From positions 1 to 24,065 of the forward strand of contig CAYOFV010000017.1 of the NCBI GenBank assembly GCA_964403565.1: DNA of 24,065 bases. Direction: 5' to 3'. A program made the position numbers and the translations under genes. Below the pieces are notes generated by a model, which was not told the DNA's origin, ran no database searches, and was given only the letters and a program-made list of their open reading frames with translations. The stretch is from Thioglobus_B sp964403565. Its GTDB lineage: Bacteria > Pseudomonadota > Gammaproteobacteria > PS1 > Pseudothioglobaceae. Of this stretch, positions 7,844 to 14,194 are shown piece after piece (the first letter of the stretch is position 1; the number at the start of each line of letters is the position of its first letter).

Positions 7844-8614
7844 TTAATTAATGTTGGTTTTTCTAATTACTTCACTTGCAAGTGAAACATATGAAATAGC
7901 CCCTTTTGATGATCTTGCATAGCTAATTGCTGCTTGACCAAAGCTTGGTGCTTCAGCTAATTTTACATTTCTAGGAACAATAGTTTTAAATACTTTGTGA
8001 GAAAAATATTGCTGTAGTTGAATTGACACTTCGTTTGATAGATTGTTTCGAGTGTCATACATTGTTCTAACCAATCCGGTAATATCTAAATTAGGGTTGG
8101 TGGTAGCTTTAATTTTTTCAATGGTTTGCATAAGTGCACTTAAACCTTCTAGTGCATAGTATTCACATTGCATAGGAATAATTATTCCATCAGATGCAGT
8201 AAATGCATTAACCGTAAGCATATTTAGTGAAGGAGGGCAGTCGATTATTACATAATCATAATCGTTATCAATTTTGCTAATAGCGCGCTTTAAAGTGTAT
8301 TCAGATTCGTCTTTTTTTAACAAAGCCACCTCTGCAGCAATAAGATCTGTATTAGATCCAATTACATCAATTTTAGATTCATCAGAATATTCAACTGCTT
8401 TATCAATAGAGCATTCGTCTAAAAGTACTTCGCATATAGAATTTCCCAAATTATATTTATCAATACCACAGCCCATTGTTGCATTGCCTTGTGGGTCAAT
8501 ATCTATAAGTAGTACACGTTTTTTTATTGCCTGAAGTGCAGCCGATAGATTAACTGCAGTTGTAGTTTTCCCTACACCGCCTTTTTGATTAGCAATAGAA
8601 AGAACAGTAGCCAT
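7844..8614 (-). CDS. parA: Chromosome-partitioning ATPase ParA (Soj)
   Basis: This 256-residue cytoplasmic, nucleoid-binding ATPase has the deviant Walker A KGGVGKTTTAVNL (10-22), the switch segment DIDPQGNATMG and Walker B YVIIDCPPSLN. Its length and lack of an N-terminal DNA-binding extension make it the chromosomal Soj type rather than a plasmid SopA type. The start lies 3 bases after the ctpA stop, with no clear Shine-Dalgarno sequence, so translation probably depends on coupling to ctpA. It is followed after one base by parB. Near its 3' end the DNA carries a 16-base palindrome that includes a perfect parS half-site, listed separately. Confidence 0.95.
   Translation of the reverse strand: MATVLSIANQKGGVGKTTTAVNLSAALQAIKKRVLLIDIDPQGNATMGCGIDKYNLGNSICEVLLDECSIDKAVEYSDESKIDVIGSNTDLIAAEVALLKKDESEYTLKRAISKIDNDYDYVIIDCPPSLNMLTVNAFTASDGIIIPMQCEYYALEGLSALMQTIEKIKATTNPNLDITGLVRTMYDTRNNLSNEVSIQLQQYFSHKVFKTIVPRNVKLAEAPSFGQAAISYARSSKGAISYVSLASEVIRKTNIN
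7871..7886. repeat. Perfect 16-base palindrome with parS-like half-site inside parA
   Basis: TTCACTTGCAAGTGAA is a perfect palindrome within the last codons of parA. Extending to the right, GTGAAACA (7882-7889) equals one full half of the consensus parS TGTTTCACGTGAAACA. The two half-sites are, however, separated by TTGCAA instead of abutting, and the left outer bases deviate. It may be coincidence of coding sequence. Confidence 0.3.
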
Positions 8615-8617
8615 TAA

Positions 8618-9952
8618 TTATTTATTCAACACAGTTAGAGCTTTTAACAAGTTTGTTGCTTCGTGTACAAAATAATCTTTTTTAAGTTTTTCGATAGCTT
8701 TTTTAGCGTCTTCATCTTTTTTCTTTTCTTGTGATTTTATTATTTCACTTGAAGACATTTTTGAAGGGTCTTCTTCAAGATGGCCATTAAGATCTTTTTC
8801 TTTGGTGTCAATTACACTTTCTTCTTTTTCATTTTCTAAGCTAATATTTTTAAGCTTAATATCTGGCTCAATGCCTTTAGCTTGGATAGATCTACCAGAA
8901 GGAGTGTAGTATCTAGCAGTAGTAATTTTTAAACCATAACCATCATCAAGTTCAACTATTGTTTGTACTGAGCCTTTGCCAAACGATGTGTTGCCCATAA
9001 CAATTGCACGCTTATGATCTTGTAGTGCTCCAGCTACAATCTCAGATGCAGAAGCCGAACCTTCATTAATTAATACAACCATAGGGGCGCCCAGCATTAT
9101 GTCGCCAGATTCAGTTTTAAATTTAAGATTTGAGCTTTTGATTCGACCTTTAGTATAAACCACTAAGCCTTTTTTATCTATAAATAGATTCGATACATCA
9201 ACAGCACCCTCTAGCACTCCGCCAGGATTATTCCTCAAGTCAAGCACTAATGAGTCAAGATATCTACCATTTTCCTTTACTAAGTCATCAATAGTGTCTT
9301 TTAATAAATTAGCAGTAGGTGCTTGAAAGCTTGATACACGAATATAGCCAATATTATCTTCTAGTAAATAACCTTTAACAGTGGTAATAGTGATAATTTC
9401 ACGAGTGATATTAACTACAAAAGGCTTTTGCTCTTTTCTAATAATAGTAACTTTAATATCTGTTCCAGGTTCTCCACGCATAAGGTCAACACCTTCTTCT
9501 AAGGTCATATCACTTACATGCTTATCGGCAATTTTTACAATTAAATCTCCAGATTGAATACCTGCACGATATGCAGGAGTATCATCAATTGGAGAGATTA
9601 CTTGTATAGCATCATCCTTTTTGGCAATAACAATTCCTAGACCACCAAACTTTCCAGTGGCACTTTCCATTAAGTCTTTTTGCTCTTTAGGTTTTAGATA
9701 ATTTGAGTGCGGATCAAGGCCTTTAACCATACCTTTAATGGCATTTTCAAACAGCTCTTCATTTTCAACTTCATCCACATACAGTTGTTTAATATCGCTA
9801 AATACTTGGGTAAAGTCTTCTAAATCTTTAAAAAACTCTTCAAGTCTTTGCTTTTCTTCAGGTGTTTTTTCAAATGCAATTGAAATTGGTGCAAAAAAGG
9901 TAGAAAAAAGAACTAGAAATAGTGAATACTTAAAAAAATTAAAGAAAGTCAT
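8618..9952 (-). CDS. ctpA: Carboxy-terminal processing serine protease (S41 family)
   Basis: This 444-residue exported protease has a signal peptide (about 1-26, ending ISIAFE), a helical N-terminal part, and a PDZ domain at about 102-175 (GGLGIVIAKKD, GIQSGDLIVKI). The S41 catalytic core holds LVLDLRNNPGG (235-245), INEGSASASEIVAGAL (295-310, catalytic Ser about 301) and SFGKGSVQT (323-331, catalytic Lys 326). A highly charged, Lys/Glu-rich C-terminal tail (about 370-430) follows. CtpA trims or degrades periplasmic and cell-wall-related proteins. It is the first gene of a ctpA-parA-parB minus-strand operon, an unusual link of cell-envelope proteolysis with origin segregation. No strong ribosome binding site is visible. 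Confidence 0.94.
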   Translation of the reverse strand: MTFFNFFKYSLFLVLFSTFFAPISIAFEKTPEEKQRLEEFFKDLEDFTQVFSDIKQLYVDEVENEELFENAIKGMVKGLDPHSNYLKPKEQKDLMESATGKFGGLGIVIAKKDDAIQVISPIDDTPAYRAGIQSGDLIVKIADKHVSDMTLEEGVDLMRGEPGTDIKVTIIRKEQKPFVVNITREIITITTVKGYLLEDNIGYIRVSSFQAPTANLLKDTIDDLVKENGRYLDSLVLDLRNNPGGVLEGAVDVSNLFIDKKGLVVYTKGRIKSSNLKFKTESGDIMLGAPMVVLINEGSASASEIVAGALQDHKRAIVMGNTSFGKGSVQTIVELDDGYGLKITTARYYTPSGRSIQAKGIEPDIKLKNISLENEKEESVIDTKEKDLNGHLEEDPSKMSSSEIIKSQEKKKDEDAKKAIEKLKKDYFVHEATNLLKALTVLNK

Positions 9953-9983
9953 AATATAGTTATTTACTAATAAAAAGTTTAAA

Positions 9984-9989
9984 TATAAT
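9984..9989 (+). promoter_or_regulatory. Possible -10 for the mlaC-like/arsR unit
   Basis: A consensus TATAAT lies in the 105-base divergent gap between ctpA and the mlaC-like gene, about 70 bases before the latter's start. No good -35 is placed 16-18 bases upstream, so the call is weak. A second TATAAT at 10042-10047 is too close to the ATG for a normal leader. Confidence 0.3.
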
Positions 9990-10057
9990 ACTGTGAAAAG
10001 ATCGTAGTATCTAGATTGATTTTACTTGGTTTTTGTTTTTATATAATGGAGAAAAAA

Positions 10058-10642
10058 ATGAGAAGATTAAATGCAATTTTTTTAGCTTTAACAATGATGT
10101 TTTCAGTTTCAGTATTTGCTGATGAAGAAATTAAAAAGACAGATGGACCGGTTCAAGCAATCCAATCGGCAATTGTTAAACTTAATCAGCTAACAACAGC
10201 AAGCGCGTATTCTCCACAAATGGTTAGCTTTTTAGTTGAGAATGAAGTTGCGCCAATGTTTGACTTTGATCATATTGCTAACGAAGTATTATTGGTTACA
10301 AATAACAGATTAAGCGAAGATGAAGTTAAGTTTTTTGTTGGAAAGTTAAAAAAGAATATCGTTACAACTCTACTACAGAGATTATCCCAAGCAAATTCAA
10401 CATCTTTCCAATTTATTTCTGCTAGACCAGTTATGGGTGGGTCGGTTGCAGTACAACTTAAGATAAATGGTTATTCTTCATATGCATTGTATATTGATCT
10501 TTTATTCCATGATAATGCCGAAAACGGATGGCAAATTTTTGATGTTGTGTTAAACAACGATAGTCTAATTAACTACTACCAAAAGATGGTACTAATAAAA
10601 GCTAGAAGATATGGCGTTTATGGCATGCTTGGTAGAATTTAA
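10058..10642 (+). CDS. MlaC/Ttg2D-family periplasmic phospholipid-binding protein
   Basis: The 194-residue protein has a signal peptide (1-21, ending SVFA) and matches the MlaC/Ttg2D family. The landmarks are YSPQMVSFLVENEVAPMFDFDHIANEVL in the N-terminal half (two segments: YSPQMVSF and VAPMFDFDHIA) and WQIFDVVLNNDSLINYYQKM near the C-terminus, corresponding to the W-x-V-x-D-V-x-x-x-x-x-S-L-x-x-N-Y pattern of MlaC. Such proteins ferry phospholipids between outer and inner membranes with the MlaFEDB transporter. No mlaDEF genes are adjacent, so it is detached from its transporter. The start at 10058 is preferred over in-frame ATGs at 10016 and 10046 because GGAG ends 6 bases before it and the signal peptide begins there. 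The ArsR gene follows after 27 bases. Confidence 0.8.
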   Translation: MRRLNAIFLALTMMFSVSVFADEEIKKTDGPVQAIQSAIVKLNQLTTASAYSPQMVSFLVENEVAPMFDFDHIANEVLLVTNNRLSEDEVKFFVGKLKKNIVTTLLQRLSQANSTSFQFISARPVMGGSVAVQLKINGYSSYALYIDLLFHDNAENGWQIFDVVLNNDSLINYYQKMVLIKARRYGVYGMLGRI

Positions 10643-10669
10643 CTTTATTGGGAGAGAAGAGGATTAAAT

Positions 10670-10984
10670 ATGAGTGAAATGACACTTTTAGAACAAGAAG
10701 AAGATATTGAAAAAGCTACAAAAGCTTTAAAAGCAATGGCACACCCATTACGATTAAAGATTTTATGCGCACTTAAAAATGAAGAATTACCAGTACTGGA
10801 GATAGTTAAGCAGGTTGGATCTTCTCAATCTAATATTTCACAACATATTGATATTTTAAGAACTAAAGATATCGTTGAATCACGCAGAGATGGTAACAAA
10901 ATTTTGTGTAAAGTAAAAGATGCAAAAATTTTAAAACTTGTTGCCAATATGCAAGCAGTTTTTTGTTCAACAGACGAAGTATAA
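10670..10984 (+). CDS. ArsR-family regulator, SqrR/BigR/YgaV-like (candidate sulfide/persulfide sensor)
   Basis: This 104-residue winged-helix repressor has ALKAMAHPLRLKILCAL (19-35), the recognition helix SSQSNISQHIDILR (51-64) and the wing ESRRDGNKILCKV (70-82). It lacks the ELCVCDL metal box of ArsR/SmtB sensors. Instead it has Cys33 in KILCAL and Cys99 in QAVFCST, 66 residues apart, in the same places as the redox cysteines I recall for R. capsulatus SqrR (C41/C107), BigR and E. coli YgaV. These repress sulfide-detoxification genes until a polysulfide bridge forms. A third cysteine (C80) is in the wing. AAGAGGA lies 6 bases before the ATG. Targets are unknown; it is probably co-transcribed with the mlaC-like gene. 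Confidence 0.78.
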   Translation: MSEMTLLEQEEDIEKATKALKAMAHPLRLKILCALKNEELPVLEIVKQVGSSQSNISQHIDILRTKDIVESRRDGNKILCKVKDAKILKLVANMQAVFCSTDEV

Positions 10985-11021
10985 AATTTTCAAATACATC
11001 TTACTACTTACGCATAAATAT

Positions 11022-11098
11022 GCGTCCGTAGCTCAGCTGGATAGAGCGCTAGCCTCCGAAGCTAGTGGTCGGGTGTTCGAATCACCTCGGACGCACCA
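11022..11098 (+). tRNA. tRNA-Arg (anticodon CCG)
   Basis: A complete 77-base cloverleaf with encoded CCA. The acceptor stem GCGTCCG pairs with CGGACGC (11088-11094); the D arm is GCTC/GAGC. The anticodon stem CTAGC/GCTAG closes the loop CTCCGAA, giving anticodon CCG at 11056-11058 (reads codon CGG, Arg). The T arm GGGTG/CACCT encloses TTCGAAT. Discriminator A and CCA occupy 11095-11098. No separate promoter is apparent in the 37 bases after arsR, and the lgt start codon begins at the very next base. Confidence 0.97.
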
Positions 11099-11884
11099 AT
11101 GAATTACCCAGACATAAATCCAATTGCCATAGATTTAGGATTTGTACAAATCTATTGGTATGGTTTTATGTATTTACTAGCTTTTATCATAGCTTACCTA
11201 TTAGCCAATAGTAGAGCGAAAAAATCAAACACTTGGAATGCCAAACAAATCGAAGATATGATTTTTTATGGTGCTATAGGTGTTGTTCTTGGTGGTAGAT
11301 TAGGCTATATGTTATTTTATAATTTACCAAGTTTTATTGCAGACCCTCTAATAATTCTTTCAGTGCAAGATGGTGGTATGTCATTTCATGGTGGGTTTTT
11401 AGGTGTGCTCTTAGCAATGTTTTTATTTAATAAAAAATACAATAAGAGTTTCTTTATTACTATGGATTTTGTTGCGCCTCTCGTACCATTAGGTTTGGGC
11501 TTTGGAAGAATTGGAAATTTTATTAATGGTGAGCTTTGGGGTGCGCCAACCGATAGTGTTTTAGGCATGTATATAGCATCTGAAGGAATAAGTCGTTATC
11601 CGTCCCAGTTGTATGAGGCTACCCTTGAAGGTTTGGTATTGTTTTTAATTCTTTGGATTTATAGCAAAAAACCAAGGCCACTTATGTCAATTTCAGCTTT
11701 ATTTTTAATTTATTATGGAGCCTTTAGATTTATAATTGAGTTCGTGCGTATGCCTGATGCGCATATAGGATATATAGCATTTGATTGGCTAACTATGGGT
11801 CAGGTATTAAGTGCGCCAATGATAGTATTTGGCGTTTATCTACTATATAGAGCAAACAAGCGAAGATATGAAGGCATATATTGA
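11099..11884 (+). CDS. lgt: Prolipoprotein diacylglyceryl transferase
   Basis: This 261-residue inner-membrane enzyme transfers diacylglycerol from phosphatidylglycerol to the lipobox cysteine of prolipoproteins. The N-terminus (YPDINPIAIDLGFVQIYWYG) matches the family start. Hydrophobic spans are separated by DGGMSFHGGFLG (91-102, essential H97), the Lgt signature GFGRIGNFINGELWG (134-148, R137), SRYPSQLYEA, and EFVRMPDAH (214-222, R217). The ATG directly abuts the CCA of the tRNA gene, so there is no room for a leader or Shine-Dalgarno sequence outside the tRNA. The next Met is inside the first membrane span and is not a credible start. It overlaps thyA by 17 bases, the same lgt-thyA order as in E. 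coli. Confidence 0.96.
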   Translation: MNYPDINPIAIDLGFVQIYWYGFMYLLAFIIAYLLANSRAKKSNTWNAKQIEDMIFYGAIGVVLGGRLGYMLFYNLPSFIADPLIILSVQDGGMSFHGGFLGVLLAMFLFNKKYNKSFFITMDFVAPLVPLGLGFGRIGNFINGELWGAPTDSVLGMYIASEGISRYPSQLYEATLEGLVLFLILWIYSKKPRPLMSISALFLIYYGAFRFIIEFVRMPDAHIGYIAFDWLTMGQVLSAPMIVFGVYLLYRANKRRYEGIY

Positions 11885-12722
11885 TATTGGCAAAAGAATT
11901 TTAGAAGAAGGTGTATGGCTTGAAAATGCCCGCACCGGGCAAAAAACTCTTACAGTTGTTGGCGCTACTTTTGAGCATGATCTCTCAGATGGTACCGTAC
12001 CAGTAGTAACTACTAAAAAACTTTTTTGGAAATCTGCAATAGCTGAAATGCTTGGTTATATTCGTGGTTATCGTTCGGCCGCACAGTTTAGAGAATTAGG
12101 GTGTAATACTTGGAATGCTAATGCTAATGAAAACCAAGCTTGGCTTGATAACCCTCATCGCTTGGGTGAAGATGATATGGGATTGTGTTATGGTGTTATT
12201 GGTAGAGCTTTTCCTGGTATTGAGGACGATGAGCCACTAGATCAATACAAAAAAATTGTAACTGATTTGTCAAATGGTATTGATGATCGCCGAGAGATTA
12301 TGACTTTTAATCATCCAAATCTTATTCATAGAGCATGCTTGCCAGCGTGTATGCATACACATCATTTTAATCTTTTAGGCGATGACCTATACTTAGAAAG
12401 TTATCAGCGTTCATCAGATTATGCACTTGGGCAGCCATTTAATCATTTTCAGGTGGCGTTTTTGCTTTTGATTACCGCGCAAATTACTGGCAAAAAAGCC
12501 AAAAAAATGCGTCATCATTTGTCTAACGTGCATTTGTATGAAAACCAAGTAGAAATCTTTAAAAATCAGCAGGTTGATCGTCAGCCGTTGCCATTACCAA
12601 GCCTTAAAATAAATCCAGAAATCAAAACTCTTGAAGATTTAGAAACTTGGGTAACCATGGATGATTTTGAGTTGGTAAATTACCAGCACCATGAGCCAGT
12701 TAAATATCCATTTACCGTTTAA
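11868..12722 (+). CDS. thyA: Thymidylate synthase (divergent ThyA family)
   Basis: The 284-residue enzyme methylates dUMP to dTMP with methylenetetrahydrofolate. Recognisable parts are NARTGQKTLTVVG (20-32), VPVVTTKKLFWKSAIAEMLGYIRG (in two halves, 44-67), the active site RACLPACMHTHHF (155-167, Cys161), YQRSSDYALGQPFNHFQ (179-195, with the dUMP-selecting Asn192), VHLYENQVE (221-229) and a C-terminal YPFTV. The classical LPPCH-xxx-QF nucleophile motif is changed to LPACM-xxx-HF. The Asn at 192 argues for dUMP rather than dCMP as substrate. The ATG at 11868, inside the end of lgt, is chosen because it gives the family N-terminus; longer versions only add lgt-overlapping residues. yjdM follows two bases later. 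Confidence 0.9.
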   Translation: MKAYIDIGKRILEEGVWLENARTGQKTLTVVGATFEHDLSDGTVPVVTTKKLFWKSAIAEMLGYIRGYRSAAQFRELGCNTWNANANENQAWLDNPHRLGEDDMGLCYGVIGRAFPGIEDDEPLDQYKKIVTDLSNGIDDRREIMTFNHPNLIHRACLPACMHTHHFNLLGDDLYLESYQRSSDYALGQPFNHFQVAFLLLITAQITGKKAKKMRHHLSNVHLYENQVEIFKNQQVDRQPLPLPSLKINPEIKTLEDLETWVTMDDFELVNYQHHEPVKYPFTV

Positions 12723-12724
12723 TA

Positions 12725-13054
12725 ATGAGCTTGCCTAATTGTCCGAAATGTAATTCTGAATATATTTATGAAGATGGTAATCTTTTAGTTTGTCCTGAAT
12801 GCGCTTATGAATTTTCAGCTGATGATTTAATTGAGCAAGAAGAGGTGGTTAAAGATTCAAACGGCAATATTTTAAATGATGGTGATACGGTCACCGTGAT
12901 TAAGGATCTTAAAATTAAAGGCACCTCGTCCGCTGTGAAGGTTGGTACTAAGGTTAAAAATATTCGCCTAGTAGATGGCGATCACAATATTGATTGCAAA
13001 ATAGCTGGGTTTGGAGCTATGAAACTAAAATCAGAATTTGTAAAAAAATCTTAA
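12725..13054 (+). CDS. yjdM: YjdM/PhnA zinc-ribbon protein
   Basis: This 109-residue protein has an N-terminal zinc ribbon with CPKC (C6, C9) and CPEC (C23, C26), followed by the PhnA domain: VKDSNGNILNDGDTVTVIKDL, KGTSSAVKVGTKVKNIRLV and a terminal KLKSEFVKKS. The old name PhnA comes from its place near the E. coli phosphonate operon, but it is not a phosphonoacetate hydrolase; its biochemical role is unknown. It begins 2 bases after the thyA stop, so it is part of the lgt-thyA unit. The downstream 43-base convergent gap holds only a weak AT-only hairpin. Confidence 0.93.
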   Translation: MSLPNCPKCNSEYIYEDGNLLVCPECAYEFSADDLIEQEEVVKDSNGNILNDGDTVTVIKDLKIKGTSSAVKVGTKVKNIRLVDGDHNIDCKIAGFGAMKLKSEFVKKS

Positions 13055-13097
13055 ACTTTAAAAAAATTAGAAAATTTTCCAAATTTTGTAAATAAGT

Positions 13098-14129
13098 CTA
13101 TCTCCAGATATCAACAGTAATTCCTTGTTCTCTTAACTTGTCAGCCTTGTGTTCAATATAGCGTTGAAAGTTGGGTTGAGTTTTATACTCTTCTGTAAGT
13201 ACATAGGTCAGGATACTATGAAAGTGAAACTCTTTAAAAAACGCATCTTTACGAATAACCTCACCTCCATTTTTGTCAAAGAAAACAATTGCGGGTTTAT
13301 AGGTAAGTTTTAGTTCATCATACCAATCTTTAGCAGTGGTGCGCTTGCCAGAAGGGGTAATGAGTTTTTCATCTGATAATGCGTTAAAACGTATCACTTG
13401 CATTTGCTTTAGGTAATCTTGAGTTTGTTTAAGTGGCATGAGTGTTTGATAAAAATTATCACATTCTTGACAGTTAGGCTCCTCAAAAAATACCGCTAAA
13501 TATTTATTAGCTGGTATTTGCTTGCTACGTGTAAGCATATGTGGACCATCCTCAAAAACTGAATGCGCATTTAACACACCAGATTTATTTATTTTTAAAT
13601 TATTGATATAGCTTGCATAAGACTGATCAAGATAATTTTTATTAGAAATATAATCTAGTGTTGCATGCATTTTTTCAATGGACTGATAACCGTTGAGTCG
13701 GAGTAAGGTTTCTCCTTTGGGATTTAAAAAAACAAGAGTGGGAGTGAATTGAATTTTCATTTTTGTTGAAAACTCTTTTTCAGTGTAATCGTTACCATTC
13801 CAATCAGTTAGCTCTCTGTCACCCCACATGTTGGTTTCAATGGTGTCAAAATTTTTCTGTAATTTGGCAACTAGTTTTTCATCATGAAAATTATCTTGAA
13901 CCAATTTTGCGCAATAAGGACAGCCATCTTGATGAAAGTAGATCATTACATGCTTGTTTTCATCTGCCGCTTCTTCAAGGTCTTCAGAAAAATCCATAAA
14001 TGTGGCCTTAAACCAGTTGGGCAATTCGTCAACTACTTTTGCACCAAGAAACTCACCTTGTTTTTCATGCTCATGTGCAGTAGTTGAAAAACTTAATAGA
14101 AATGCAAGAATAATAATCAGTGAACGCAC
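13098..14129 (-). CDS. Exported protein with two thioredoxin folds (SoxW-like)
   Basis: The 343-residue protein has a signal peptide (1-18, ending STTA) and two consecutive thioredoxin-like domains. Domain one (about 40-165) has YFHQDGCPYCAKL with CPYC at 70-73 and the cis-proline loop FTPTLVF (P130). Domain two (about 195-320) has FFEEPNCQECDNF with CQEC at 220-223 and YKPAIVFF (P279). Domain one resembles SoxW-type thioredoxins of sulfur oxidisers, which keep Sox proteins reduced in the periplasm; no other sox gene is in view. The start is GTG at 14129, supported by GGGGAG 6 bases upstream. It follows the Cas6-like gene on the same strand after 65 bases, with a short tandem TATCTAG repeat in the gap. 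Confidence 0.82.
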   Translation of the reverse strand: MRSLIIILAFLLSFSTTAHEHEKQGEFLGAKVVDELPNWFKATFMDFSEDLEEAADENKHVMIYFHQDGCPYCAKLVQDNFHDEKLVAKLQKNFDTIETNMWGDRELTDWNGNDYTEKEFSTKMKIQFTPTLVFLNPKGETLLRLNGYQSIEKMHATLDYISNKNYLDQSYASYINNLKINKSGVLNAHSVFEDGPHMLTRSKQIPANKYLAVFFEEPNCQECDNFYQTLMPLKQTQDYLKQMQVIRFNALSDEKLITPSGKRTTAKDWYDELKLTYKPAIVFFDKNGGEVIRKDAFFKEFHFHSILTYVLTEEYKTQPNFQRYIEHKADKLREQGITVDIWR

Positions 14130-14194
14130 AACTTCTCCCCAGTAGTTGAAAATGTATAAGTTTAATTGTATCTAGTATCTAGTATTAAATCAAG

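Noticed and set aside
11829..11867. Upstream in-frame ATG for thyA at 11829
   Set aside because: It adds 13 residues encoded wholly within lgt that do not match the thymidylate synthase N-terminus; the ATG at 11868 fits the family.
13055..13097. AT-only hairpin between yjdM and the thioredoxin gene as a terminator
   Set aside because: AAAATTT/AAATTTT arms are too weak and lack a GC core or a clear T-run.
14168..14185. Tandem repeat of the 7-mer TATCTAG (about 2.5 copies)
   Set aside because: Too short and AT-rich to carry weight; a single chance duplication is enough to explain it.
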